Part shown: piece by piece, positions 34,121 to 44,217 of the stretch
Numbering within the stretch: position 1 is the stretch's first letter
Layout of the letters: each line of letters opens with the position of its first letter
NCBI GenBank assembly: GCA_014529385.2
Contig: CM043942.1
Span: 59,575,184 to 59,635,183, forward strand
Direction: 5' to 3'
DNA length: 60,000 nt
Source: Adiantum capillus-veneris
Lineage: Eukaryota; Streptophyta; Polypodiopsida; Polypodiales; Pteridaceae
Notes under the pieces: generated by a model
What the model saw: only the letters and a program-made list of their open reading frames with translations
What the model was told of the DNA's origin: nothing
The model's database searches: none
Made by a program: the position numbers and the translations under genes

Positions 34121-34679
34121 TGTAGGCATGTTTCCCACCAAAGTGTGTGAGAGTAGCACCATTAAGGTTGTTCACATAAGCATAGGATGGAAGTAGGTTT
34201 AAATCCTAAGAATGACGTCTCCCAAACACCAAGTAGAGCTTGTCACTCTACTATGGAAGATTGATAGGAATAATGTGCAGACACGCTTGCAGAAGCTTCG
34301 GCTCTCAAGCACAAAATGGACTAGTCATCCATTATGGAACGGTGTCGTTGGGTAAATAAGGGATCCTGTACCCGCTAGAAAAAGGAATGATGACTATTCT
34401 TTATCATCTCTACCTCATAGTTGAGGATGAATATGATTTCAAGAGAGAGGTAATGTCATAATAGCTAATATTTAATTATCCTTAATGATTTTCTCATGTT
34501 AAAATGATCATTTAATATGGAAAATTACCAAGGGAGAAGAAGCTAGACTATTGGTAAGGCTAGCAGACCGATCACGGTAGGGATCCAAAGGAGGCAAAAT
34601 AGGGATCCAAAGGGGGACCATCTGCAGAAGAGCAATGTGCAAGCAATGGGCGTCAAGGAACTAAGGTTCAGCCCATTAA

Positions 34680-35060
34680 CACTAGTTGTAAAAATATTCT
34701 CAACACTATGTTAGTTATCTTCATAGAAAATGGTTTCAGGGAATTATGACAAAGACTAAGTATGGGTTGATAAAAAATAGTACAGAGCGAAATGAAGGTC
34801 TAAAGGTGTCTTTCCATTACCATGTCTACAACTAATCTGAGTGGATGGACAAAAAATTTCCTTTTTCTTTTGAAAGTAAATCAAATCATTGCTAAGAAGG
34901 CCCAAAATTCTTTGAAAAATCCCTCAATAGGTATGTGAAAGATGTATCAAGATTTCTTAGCCCATATACAATGCTGCTTATATTATTTACTTCTCCAATT
35001 TAAGTGTTGAAGTACAATTATATGTAAAATTAACTAATTTTAAAAAAGTAAATCTATTTA
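34680..35060. other. AT-rich spacer, nothing recognised
   Basis: This is the left flank of Copia-D. No ORF, repeat or RNA gene could be identified. Confidence 0.6.
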
Positions 35061-35065
35061 TTTTT

Positions 35066-35387
35066 TGTTGAGATGTCGAGCTCTACACCTTGAGCTGGCA
35101 TCCACTACGGGTCTTGGCCGCTTACGACATTTACTCACTGGCGCGTTAGGTGACCGACACGGAGGATCTCTGCCAGTGATTCTACAGTTGGACTACACTT
35201 ATAGTGCCAGCCTAGTACGCTTCTAGCGAGTTCACACTTAGTGACCGCATGTACATATGTGCTACTTTTCAGCTTTAGCACTTAGTCATTTTGTACTCTC
35301 TTTTCTGTGAAGAAGAAGAAGAAGCTTTCCATCTCTGTGTGCTTTGTGCTTGTCTTGTGTAGCTCTCTTGCATCCTCATTCTTTACA
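35066..35387 (+). repeat. Copia-D 5' LTR (322 bp)
   Basis: It starts TGTTGAGATGTCGAG and ends ATTCTTTACA. The four differences from the 3' LTR fall in the first 160 bp. Two of them are CG here and CA or TG in the other LTR, as expected from methyl-cytosine decay. Confidence 0.96.
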
Positions 35388-35399
35388 TGGTATCAGAGC
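35388..35399 (+). promoter_or_regulatory. Copia-D primer-binding site
   Basis: TGGTATCAGAGC starts at the base directly after the LTR and is a perfect initiator methionine tRNA match. Confidence 0.95.
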
Positions 35400-35654
35400 C
35401 TGGTGCAGGCAAGAGAGGCTAAGAGAGCAAGAGCATCACAATCCCTTCATTCGCAATCCACGACCAGATGCCAAGTTTCTGAACAGGTCTCCAAAGTGCA
35501 GTATACAGAGATTTACTGTACAAGTACAGTGGTTGTGAAACGCTTGATTGTGGACACTCGTTGAGTGTAGAAAGCGTTACAGGAACCACGATAGCAGGTT
35601 CAGCAGATTTGCAGGTTTTTGCAGATTGCAGCTATTTTGTCTTGGTGCTTCAAG

Positions 35655-36227
35655 ATGTCTGACGGTTTCAGTCAGATTGTTACTGAGAAGCTTGAGAAAA
35701 ATAACTACCCTGCATGGAAGTTCAGAATAACAAATTTCCTAAAAGGAAAAGGTTATTGGGACTATGTAGAAGGAGACAATGAAAAGGAACTAGAGATTCC
35801 CGAGGCAAATGCTACAGCAGAACAAAGGAAAGCTTTGAGGGACTGGCAACAAGGCCAGAGCAAAGTGATGTATTGGCTGTCTATGAGCATCACAGATGGC
35901 ATGATGGGCTATCTACAGGATGCTGAAACCCCCGCCATTGCATGGAGAAACTTAGGCAGAGTGTTCGAGGTGAACACCAAGGCCAGGAAGCTTCAACTAA
36001 AGTCGGAGCTAAATCAGGTTAAGAGGAACAACCTCTCAATCAATGATTATGCCTTGAAGATCAAGAGTATCATTGAGGCTCTTGGATCTATTAAAGTCTC
36101 AGTGGAAGACAATGACATTGTCCGTGCATGCTTGGATGGTCTAGGAGATGAGTATGTACATTTTAGGTCTTCCATGAATACAAGAGACGACATCCCTGTG
36201 TACTGCAGAGAATTCCACCCAAGATGA
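35655..36227 (+). CDS. Copia-D Gag, C-terminally truncated
   Basis: A 190-residue reading starts at the methionine of M-S-D-G-F-S-Q. An earlier in-frame ATG at 35619 adds 12 residues that do not look like gag. The opening K-N-N-Y-P-A-W-K-F-R-I-T-N-F-L-K is the standard copia capsid-type N-terminus; the UBN2-like body follows, with I-N-D-Y-A-L-K-I-K-S-I. Family members normally continue with a CCHC knuckle and run in frame into protease. Here the reading passes R-D-D-I-P-V-Y and ends about ten codons later, with no knuckle. The pol frame is open from 36178, so the two overlap by about 50 nt, with pol in the +1 frame. An internal deletion at the gag/protease join is the simplest cause. Gag should assemble virus-like particles in the cytoplasm. 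Confidence 0.88.
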   Translation: MSDGFSQIVTEKLEKNNYPAWKFRITNFLKGKGYWDYVEGDNEKELEIPEANATAEQRKALRDWQQGQSKVMYWLSMSITDGMMGYLQDAETPAIAWRNLGRVFEVNTKARKLQLKSELNQVKRNNLSINDYALKIKSIIEALGSIKVSVEDNDIVRACLDGLGDEYVHFRSSMNTRDDIPVYCREFHPR

Positions 36228-39200
36228 TGTTTGGTATGTGGATTCAGGTGCCTCTAATCACATGACGTCTCGTGGAGAGTGGTTTAGAGATATGCGCAAA
36301 CCAGATGTGTCAGGCTATGTACAGACAGGAGATGACACAGCTCACCCCATTGCTCATGTAGGGGACATACCTCTAAATACGAAGAGTGGGAAATCAAAGT
36401 ACTTAGCAGATGTACTTCATGTCCCAAACATTACAAAGAATCTTGTTTCTGTTGGACAAATGGTTGAGCAGGGTTTGCAGGTTCGCTTCAATCCAAATGG
36501 CTGTTATGTAGAAGATTTCCAGAATGGCTGTAAGCTGATCACAGAGGGCAAATGTGTGGGCAGAATGTTTACGCTGAATGTAGACATGCCTGAGGTAAAA
36601 ACTGCATTATTTGCACAGGGCACAGGTGTTGTGGCTGATGTTGACATTTGGCACAAACGCATTGGCCATGTCAATGAGCAGAGATTGCGCAGCATGCAAT
36701 CAAAACAGATTGTAAAAGGTTTGCCCAAATTCAAGGTGGATGGTATCCATAAAGTGTGTGCAGCATGCCAGTTTGGAAAACAGTCAAAGGGCTCATTTCC
36801 ACATGAGCGCAATGTATGTAAAAAGCCACTTGAGGTGGTGCACACAGATGTTTGGGGTCCAACCGATACTGCAAGTATACATGGTTGCAGGTATTATGTC
36901 TCTTTCATTGATGACCATACAAGGAAAGTATGGGTTTACTTCATGCGTAACAAAAGTGAAGTGTTTGGTCACTTTCAAGACTTCAAAGTCATGATTGAGA
37001 AGGAGACAGATATGCAAATCAAGACATTGAGGTCAGATGGAAGGGGAGAGTACTTCTCCAATGATTTTTCAGATTTTCTGCGAATGCATGGTATACACAG
37101 GCAGTTTACATGCAGATATACTACACAGCAGAATGAGGTCGCAGAAAGGAAAAACAGGCACATTGCAGAGGTTGCACGTGCATTGATGAATGAGAAGAAC
37201 ATGCCTCATCATTTCTGGGCTGAAGTTGTAAATACAGCTGTGTACATTATGAACAGGACACCTACAGCTACGGTGCATGATGTAACACCTGAGGAAAAGT
37301 TTACAGGTACAAAGCCTGATTTGGCACACTTGAAAGTGTTTGGCTGCATAGCTTACGTGCATGTACCAGATGAGTTGCGTAGGAAATTGGATCCTAAAGC
37401 AGAGAAATGTATTCTTGTGGGATATTCCCTTGAACAAAAGGGGTACAGGTGCTACAATCCTACTACACGAGAATTACGAGTGAGCAGAGATGTAGTCTTT
37501 GATGAGATGAGCAGCTGGTACAGCAATGCACATGGCACTATTGGGGCTGATGTAAAAGATGATGTGGTTGTACAAAATGTGAGGCCACAGTCACAGGTTT
37601 TGAGTGGACCACAAGAGTCCTCTTCTCGTGGCTCTGTTGAGAAACCATGGAATGGTAGACTACGTACGCAGGTTACTCCACCAACAGGTACAGGGAATGT
37701 ATCACGAAAAGGAAAGGAAAAGGTTGATGAACCTCCCTTTATGGTTGATGCATCATCAGGTTTTACACATGTAGACATGGATTCAGATGGTTCTGAACAA
37801 AGTCTTGATGAGGAATTTGGAATTCCGGCTATCAGGACACCTGGTGTAAGGAAAGTACAAGAAGATGCTAGAGGACAAAGGAGTGACCCAGGACCGCGCA
37901 GATCTAATACAGTCATTAATCCAGTTCAGAAATTGACTTATGATGGGTATCTAGCGCATCACCAAGCCTACATGGCTAAGGTGATACACGATGTGGAGCC
38001 CACATGTTTTGAGGATGCAGTTGGAAATGTGCGTTGGGATGATGCAATGAATGAAGAGATGGATGCATTGAAAGCAAATGACACATGGGAGTTGGTGCCA
38101 TTGCCAAGTGGCAAGAAAGCTATTGGCTGCAAATGGGTGTATAAAACCAAGCATAAGGCTGATGGTAACATTGAGCGTCACAAGGCAAGGCTGGTCGCAA
38201 AGGGTTATGCACAAACGTATGGCATAGACTATGAGGAGACCTTTGCTCCAGTGGCAAAGATGACGACAGTGAGAGCTGTCATAGCAGTGGCTGCATCTAG
38301 AGGATGGATTATGCATCAAATGGATGTAAAGAATGCCTTCTTGAATGGTGAGTTGCAAGAGGAAGTGTATATGGATCAGCCACCTGGTTATGTCGATCCA
38401 GGTTACCCAGATTATGTATGCAGACTTCTCAAAGCTTTGTATGGTTTGAAGCAGGGCTCTAGAGCATGGTATGAAAGGATTGCCAAGTATCTTGTCAGTA
38501 TTGGTTTTAGGAGAGCTCATGCTGATCATTCACTCTATGTACGTGAGAGTGATGTGGGGATTGTGGTCATTACCATATATGTAGATGACCTTATTATTGT
38601 TGGTGACAATGCTATGGAGATTGACCATGTGAAGGGTCTTCTGAAACAGGAGTTTGAAATGAAAGATTTAGGCGAGTTGCGCTACTTTCTTGGCATTGAG
38701 GTGATCAGGACTCTAGAGGGTGTATGGCTATCACAGAGACAGTATGCTTTGGACATGTTGTCAAAGTATGGTATGGATGATTGTAAGCCAATTTCTATTC
38801 CCTTGGATGTGAATGCAAAGCTGAGTGCAGAGAAGGGTGATGTTGTTGAGGATGTCAACATGTACAGGAAGATTGTGGGTAGTCTAATCTACTTGACTAT
38901 CACGAGGCCAGACTTGAGCTACACAGTAGGCTTGGAGAGTCAGTTCATGCAACTTCCGAGGAAGCCACATTTGGATGGAGTACGACGCACACTTAGGTAT
39001 GTGCAAGGTACTCTTGACTACGCATTGTTCTATGCAGCAGATGCACCATTAGCATTGTATGGGTATATAGATGCAGATTGGGCAGGTAGCATTGTTGATA
39101 GGAGATCTACGAGTGGCTTCATGTTCTCTTTTGGGAGTGCTGCTGTTACTTGGAGCAGCAAAAAGCAGCCTACGGTTGCTTTATCGAGCACAGAGGCCGA

Positions 39201-39564
39201 GTACAGAGGTGCAACAGTTGCGGCGTGCGAGGTAGCTTGGCTACGCACATTACTTGAGGACTTGGGAGTGCAGGTGGACCAACAGATTTTCATCCATTGT
39301 GACAACCTCAGCAGCATGCAGTTGGCTAGGAACCCAGTGTTCCATGCCAGGACCAAACACATAGAGGTCCATTACCACTACGTTCGAGAGCGAGTGTTGG
39401 CGGGTGACATCGACTTGGTCTACGTCAGCACAGAGGAGCAAATAGCGGATATCTTTACCAAGCCCCTCGGAGCTGAGAAGCTTCGACGTTTCCGGACTAT
39501 GCTTGGACTCTGCGACATGCAGAGCTCGAGGGGGAGTGTTGAGATGTCGAGCTCTACACCTTGA
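36178..39564 (+). CDS. Copia-D Pol: protease, integrase, RT and RNase H, uninterrupted
   Basis: The frame is open from 36178 but has no early ATG (first in-frame ATG at 36262), so it depends on Gag read-through or frameshifting. Counting from V-D-S-G-A-S at 36238, the protease motif is at residues 2-5. The HHCC site is H139, H144, C174, C177. The integrase triad is D204 (H-T-D-V-W-G), D267 and E303, exactly D,D-35-E. RT has D696 (M-D-V-K-N-A-F) and Y-V-D-D at 781-784. RNase H has D945, E986 or E988, and D1022, ending with I-A-D-I-F-T-K-P-L. Two integrase positions are unusual: D-G-R-G-E-Y instead of D-N-G-G-E-Y, and N-E-V-A-E-R instead of N-G-V-A-E-R. The stop lies just inside the 3' LTR. Confidence 0.95.
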   Translation: MQETTSLCTAENSTQDDVWYVDSGASNHMTSRGEWFRDMRKPDVSGYVQTGDDTAHPIAHVGDIPLNTKSGKSKYLADVLHVPNITKNLVSVGQMVEQGLQVRFNPNGCYVEDFQNGCKLITEGKCVGRMFTLNVDMPEVKTALFAQGTGVVADVDIWHKRIGHVNEQRLRSMQSKQIVKGLPKFKVDGIHKVCAACQFGKQSKGSFPHERNVCKKPLEVVHTDVWGPTDTASIHGCRYYVSFIDDHTRKVWVYFMRNKSEVFGHFQDFKVMIEKETDMQIKTLRSDGRGEYFSNDFSDFLRMHGIHRQFTCRYTTQQNEVAERKNRHIAEVARALMNEKNMPHHFWAEVVNTAVYIMNRTPTATVHDVTPEEKFTGTKPDLAHLKVFGCIAYVHVPDELRRKLDPKAEKCILVGYSLEQKGYRCYNPTTRELRVSRDVVFDEMSSWYSNAHGTIGADVKDDVVVQNVRPQSQVLSGPQESSSRGSVEKPWNGRLRTQVTPPTGTGNVSRKGKEKVDEPPFMVDASSGFTHVDMDSDGSEQSLDEEFGIPAIRTPGVRKVQEDARGQRSDPGPRRSNTVINPVQKLTYDGYLAHHQAYMAKVIHDVEPTCFEDAVGNVRWDDAMNEEMDALKANDTWELVPLPSGKKAIGCKWVYKTKHKADGNIERHKARLVAKGYAQTYGIDYEETFAPVAKMTTVRAVIAVAASRGWIMHQMDVKNAFLNGELQEEVYMDQPPGYVDPGYPDYVCRLLKALYGLKQGSRAWYERIAKYLVSIGFRRAHADHSLYVRESDVGIVVITIYVDDLIIVGDNAMEIDHVKGLLKQEFEMKDLGELRYFLGIEVIRTLEGVWLSQRQYALDMLSKYGMDDCKPISIPLDVNAKLSAEKGDVVEDVNMYRKIVGSLIYLTITRPDLSYTVGLESQFMQLPRKPHLDGVRRTLRYVQGTLDYALFYAADAPLALYGYIDADWAGSIVDRRSTSGFMFSFGSAAVTWSSKKQPTVALSSTEAEYRGATVAACEVAWLRTLLEDLGVQVDQQIFIHCDNLSSMQLARNPVFHARTKHIEVHYHYVRERVLAGDIDLVYVSTEEQIADIFTKPLGAEKLRRFRTMLGLCDMQSSRGSVEMSSSTP
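39521..39536 (+). promoter_or_regulatory. Copia-D polypurine tract
   Basis: AGAGCTCGAGGGGGAG ends at the base before the 3' LTR and overlaps the end of pol. Confidence 0.85.
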
Positions 39565-39858
39565 GCTGGCATCCACTACGGGTCTTGGCCGCTTACGGCA
39601 TTTACTCACTGGCGCATTAGGTGACCGACATGGAGGATCTCTGCCAGTGATTCTAGAGTTGGACTACACTTATAGTGCCAGCCTAGTACGCTTCTAGCGA
39701 GTTCACACTTAGTGACCGCATGTACATATGTGCTACTTTTCAGCTTTAGCACTTAGTCATTTTGTACTCTCTTTTCTGTGAAGAAGAAGAAGAAGCTTTC
39801 CATCTCTGTGTGCTTTGTGCTTGTCTTGTGTAGCTCTCTTGCATCCTCATTCTTTACA
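39537..39858 (+). repeat. Copia-D 3' LTR (322 bp)
   Basis: Same length and ends as 35066-35387. The last codons of pol run into its first 28 bases. Confidence 0.96.
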
Positions 39859-39863
39859 TTTTT

Positions 39864-40111
39864 TAGATTTTCATGTAAATTGTCTATTTAGAAACCTTTT
39901 TCATATCTTGAACCCATAACTAAGAAGTTTCATGAAATTTTGATGTCATATACAAAAGCTATGTTTCATTTACTAGAATTCTGATGTGAGCCATTTTTGT
40001 GGCTTCAACCAGTTTTGTGGCTCATTACAAGTCTAGTGTTAAGACTTCCAAATAGCTAAGGTTCCAAATTTGAAAGGGTAATTTTAAATGGTCAAGCTTA
40101 AGGGAATTGTA
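39864..40111 (+). other. G3 3' untranslated region or flank
   Basis: No gene is seen. Bases 40035-40111 match the reverse complement of 31369-31441 and 34676-34690, so they lie just upstream of the G3 LTR in its own orientation. They include the single TTAA that serves as the empty site for the element at 31442-34675. Confidence 0.6.
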
Positions 40112-41166
40112 TGCTTTGTAATTATACACAATGTCTTCCTAGATCCCTACAAGGGATGGGGCGAGCCCTAAAGGTAGGGGAAGAGAGAGAAAGAGGGAAG
40201 ATAACACTCACACACTCAAAGGATCCCCTTTACACAAAGGGCATAGTGGACACATGTCAGGTTCCTAGCTTAATTGCCCCTAAAGTGTATGAAAATCCTA
40301 TTGGATGACCATAGAGGTGGACCAATGAGAATTAGACTAGAGTAAATTTTGTCTAATTAATTTTAAAAAACTTTATAAAAAGAACCAATGGAAATTAAGT
40401 CTCATGGATGATTATTGGACACCCTGCCAAGGGGTCCAATAGGAATTAAGCAACCCAATGGATTAATTCCTATTTGCAATAAGGAAAAAGGTCCAATGGG
40501 GATTTAAATAAATTAAGTTATTTACCTAAGCTCTCCCAAAAGGGAAAAGAGGGACACTTGTCAGAAGCTCTTCATTTGACCACTGAAATCCTATTGGCTA
40601 GGCTGGAAAGGTCCAATGGGAAGCCAGCAAGAGGAGTTAGCAAGAGGGGTCGACCAAGAGGAGAGAGGGGGGCGGATTTGTGAAGGCATTAGTCCACACA
40701 CGCTCACACTGGCTCAGGTGTGAAGAAAAGAAAACTCTCTCTCCTTCTCAAGCTTTAATGGAAATCTCATCATCTACACCAGGCTTGTGAGAAAGGAGGC
40801 CTACACCAACAACTCTTGGCTTTGTGATGCAAATCCAACCAAGAGTGAAGCTTCAATGCATGCTCATCTCCTCTACCCTGCTAACTACTAAGCTATGCTA
40901 AGCTGTTATGAGTGATTATGTGAGGATATATACTTCTTTCTCTTAAGAATACTCCTTCTTCCTCTCAATCTACTCTCATACCCCGCTAGCTCTCACCATC
41001 TTGGAAGGTGTGTGAGGTCTTGGGTCTGAGGTCAACGAGGAATTGATGTTGTATTTAAAGTGTTTTCTTAGTACTTGAAGCTTCCATCTTCATTGCACTA
41101 GCTAGTTATTGAAGGAACACAAATAATTGTATTGTAAAATGTCTCCCTTGATGGGGGAAACCTAAG
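40112..41166 (+). repeat. G3-family LTR copy R2, truncated
   Basis: It opens TGCTTTGTAATT and follows the same block order as R1 in the opposite orientation, without R1's two insertions. It stops at AAACCTA (41166), about 250-300 bp short of the full LTR, where an inverted LTR piece begins. Confidence 0.78.
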
Positions 41167-41413
41167 GGGAGATTTAAATTAATTAGAGTAGATTTACTCT
41201 AGCCTAATTCTCATTGGTCCACCTCCAATAGGATTTGAATACACTTTGGGGGGCAACTAAGCTAGGAACCTGACATGTGTCCACTAGGCCCTTTATGTAG
41301 AGGGGAGCCTTTGAGTGTGTGTTATCTCACCTCTTTCTCTCTCTTCCCCTACCTTTAAGGCTCGCCCCCTCCCTTGTAGGGATCTGTGAAGACTTTGTGT
41401 ACAATTACAAAGC
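41167..41413 (-). repeat. Inverted 5' part of a G3 LTR
   Basis: It matches the first 350 bp of the G3 LTR on the minus strand (compare 40112-40345), ending GACTTTGTGTACAATTACAAAG. It abuts R2 head to head and is directly joined to the G3 integrase, so it is the truncated 3' LTR of the minus-strand G3 copy. Confidence 0.72.
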
Positions 41414-41429
41414 CTTGTCCTTAAATGCT

Positions 41430-42100
41430 CAAAGAGACCCTTCCAAAAATTACAGGTCATTCTAGGATCTTTATCCGACACTATGGACAGTGGCAAGCCA
41501 TGGTATTTGAAGATTTGTGATATGAAGAGGGTTGCAATTTGATGGGCTTTGTTAGTCTTTTTGATAGGTATAAAATGATCTTGTTTGCTGAACCTGTCTA
41601 CTATCATCCATATGCTTGTATTCCCATGGATAGACTTGGGCAATCTAAAGATAAACTCCATGTATATGCTCTCCCATGGTGAGTTAGGAATTGGAAAAGG
41701 TTGAAAAAATCCACTTTGCTTCCCTATATCAAACTTTCTCTTTTGTCATACCACACATTTAGAAACATACTCTTGTATGTTTTCTTTCATGTCACGTCAA
41801 TAGAGACATGTTTCAATCCCTTTTAGGGTAGAGTGAATCCCTCTATACCCCGCATAAGGAGGCGCATGGGATTCATACATTACGTTCTCACATAGTGAAT
41901 TAGTAACACATAGTCTATTGCCATAGAGAAGATAACCATCTTGTAAAGTAAATGGTTCCTCTTTCGTCCCTAGTGCAAGGGCTGAAATCCCATCTTTAAA
42001 ATGAGGATCAATAGCGTACTCATCTCTCATAGAAGATAGATCAGTGTGAGTTGCTTTGGAAACCGCATTCACTCTCGATCATCTTGAGAGTGCATTGGCT
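41430..42100 (-). pseudogene. G3 integrase (broken)
   Basis: Core start [14 protein letters not shown] (catalytic Asp changed to Glu compared with M-D-F in G1), I-V-D-R-F-S-K-Q and S-D-K-D-P-R-M-T in 41661-41430. The N-terminal zinc region is in 42072-41797. The catalytic Glu region is missing because the LTR joins first. Confidence 0.82.
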
Positions 42101-42109
42101 GCTTAATTC

Positions 42110-43094
42110 TGCTTACCAGCAATGTGAGCAATATGAAAATGAAATTGCGAAAGGAAATATGCCTACCTCATTTGTTTGTTGGAGAGCTTGGTCTGCGTCA
42201 TGAAGTACTTAAGGCTTTGGTGATCCGTCTACATAATAAAAGGAGTACCCAATAAATAGTGCTTCCACGAGTCTAAGACAAGTAGAACTTCAAGGAGTTC
42301 TTTTTAGTATATGCCTAGAGCTTGCTTGATAGGGTCAGGCTTGCGACTTTCATAGGCTATGGTGTGCCCTTCTTGGAGCAAAAAATCTCCAAGGAAATCA
42401 CCATGACGAGCGTCACATTGGACCTCAAATGGCTTTGAGAGATCCGACAGTGTAAGCACAGGTTGAGAGATAGGCTTTTCTTTAAGATTTTCAAATGGAT
42501 TGTTCTCCTCGGTAGACTTTTCTAAGAAGCGTCTATAGTATGCACACATACCGATATAGCTTGTTAGTTCATGAATATTCTTTGGATTAGGCCATCCTTT
42601 TATTACCTCTAGCTTTGATGGATCCATTTGGATGCCATCACTTGAGAGATAGTGTGACCTAAATAATGAATCTCTTGAAATATTACCTGGAGAATATTGT
42701 CTTGATCAACTATCCTTATTTGATGGTAGCCACTTTTTAAGTCAATCCTACTGAAGTAGGTCAACCCTTGCAGCTTATCAAATAGGTCTTCTACCCGTGG
42801 AACGGGCAACCTAGTTTTGATAGTGATCTTATTTAGTGATCTATAGTTGACACACATATGATATGTGCCTTCTTTATTTTTCACTAATAGAACGGGTGAA
42901 CAAAATGAAGATGACCTAGGCCTAATCATGCCCTTCTCGACTAACTCATGCACTTGCCGCATTACTTGTTGAGCTTGAGAAACTCTATAAGAGATATTTA
43001 TTAGGTAGCGAGCTTCTTGGGAGAAGTTCAATTGCATGGTCATCATTGCCTCGTTTAGGAGGTAGTTCACAAGGGATGTCATCATTAAAAACAT
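42110..43094 (-). pseudogene. G3 RT and RNase H with the polymerase core deleted
   Basis: RT fingers read N-K-E-G-T-Y-H-M-C-V-N-Y and D-L-K-S-G-Y-H-Q-I-R-I-V-D (43094-42690). The reading then jumps to I-H-Y-L-G-H-T-I-S, which belongs after the palm. The roughly 100 residues with the P-F-G-L-T-N and x-x-D-D boxes are absent. RNase H begins F-E-V-Q-C-D-A-R (42627-42304). Compare 23395-23920 in G1 for the missing part. Confidence 0.85.
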
Positions 43095-43099
43095 CTTGA

Positions 43100-44045
43100 A
43101 ATCCCTTGAGAAAATTGGATAGCTGTAATTGATTCTGATTTTTTATAATTTCTTTTGCTAAAGCATTAGGTTCATTTTGAGAATCTTTTACAAAAATCAT
43201 TTACACGGAAATAGAGCTCTTTATTGACTTATTGAAAGCTTGAGTATGTACAATGGGTATGGTGTTACCCAACTCAGCATCTATATACATATATTTTTCC
43301 CTCAACCTAAAGTAGATTTCCCTTTCAAAGAATTTAACTTTGGAAGCCATGCAATCAAACCATGGTGCTCCTAGGATTACATCCTCATGCTTGAGAGGAG
43401 AGATAAAGAAGTCCTCTTTGTCCACATAGCTTTGGACATGGAGGCTCCATTTCCCAATTAAGGGAGTGACTGAAGCTTCTTGCCCCTAAAAAGCACCATC
43501 AGTGGGTAGGACATCTCCTACCTCATAGGCTTGGATGACCTCTTCCATGTGGCATGGGATATCCTATGGCCTCTTCTTTTTGGTGGTTCAAAAAGTGCAC
43601 CGTCATTTCTTTAGAAGATGAATAATTTGAAGAAGATGGAGAAGAGGTTACCTATTTATCGCTTTTTTCTTGCCTTGTTCCTCCTTGTCTGCACCATCAG
43701 TTTCTTCATAAGATGAAGAGGATGAAGAATATGGAGAAGAGAGTGACCTATTTCTTGCCTTTTTCTTCTCTTATTTTTTGTCATCCCTCTTTGAATGATG
43801 GTGTGGAGAAGTGTGAGATGGCCTTCTTCGTTTAGGAGGTGATGGAGAGCATTTTTCTTTCCGTCTTTGTGGAGCGATCTCCGCCGAGGTACCATGAGAA
43901 TCACTTTCTTTCTCGATCTTTTGGTGGGGGCTCTTGAGTTCTCCTTTGAGAAGGAGATGTGTCTTAAAGTAGTAGATTTTTGACCCTTCGTATGAATCCT
44001 CTTCTTCTTCCTGAATCGGAGAGGCCTCTTTTGGAAATCTTAGAA
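43100..44045 (-). pseudogene. G3 protease and gag remnants
   Basis: The protease C-terminal part is F-I-S-P-L-K-H-E-D-V-I-L-G-A-P-W-F-D (43425-43201); the linker to RT has D-I-P-C-E-L-P-P. Gag is much shortened: a basic, serine-rich stretch at 43904-43620 and a leader that matches 31626-31800. No zinc knuckle is found, so a deletion removed central gag. Confidence 0.75.
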
Positions 44046-44217
44046 TGTAACATTTAATGGTCTAGTGGAAAATAGTGTAAACATAGTGAGCATTTTGTTA
44101 GAATAGATTCCTAATGAGCAAAACAAGAGTGATTGGATGTAGAGCGAAACAAAAAGCATAACACCTAGTTAGATAGGCATGAACAATACTTCAAAATTGA
44201 AAGAAATTAAGCTATTG
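44046..44217 (-). repeat. G3 LTR 3' end, inverted fragment
   Basis: The minus strand ends AAATGTTACA, equivalent to the GATGGTACA end at 45549. It carries the block that is repeated inverted at 45090-45215, giving a 115-bp inverted repeat around 44218-45090. It joins a plus-strand LTR at about 44217. Confidence 0.68.

Larger units (their letters stand above)
35061..39863 (+). mobile_element. Copia-D: nearly intact, recently inserted Ty1/copia element
   Basis: The two LTRs are both exactly 322 bp (35066-35387, 39537-39858) with 4 differences (about 98.8% identity), three of them transitions. TTTTT on each side (35061-35065, 39859-39863) is the target duplication; being a T run, its length is uncertain. 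The PBS is perfect and a PPT precedes the 3' LTR. Pol is one open frame with all catalytic residues. The one obvious defect is a gag that stops early, without a zinc knuckle and out of frame with pol. The 4.8-kb element is young; I cannot name its copia lineage with confidence. Confidence 0.96.
41414..44045 (-). mobile_element. G3: minus-strand Ty3/gypsy body with an RT deletion
   Basis: The order on the minus strand is gag (about 44040-43560), protease (43560-43100), RT (43094-42609), RNase H (42627-42110), integrase (42072-41430). Residue patterns are close to G1 but the sequences are distinct, so the two are separate families. RT has lost its catalytic core. It is bordered by an LTR piece at 41167-41413 and another at 44046-44217. 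Confidence 0.85.

Noticed and set aside
36504-38529. Minus-strand ORFs of 100-190 codons opposite Copia-D pol
   Set aside because: They are shadows of the intact plus-strand pol frame, with no recognisable domain.
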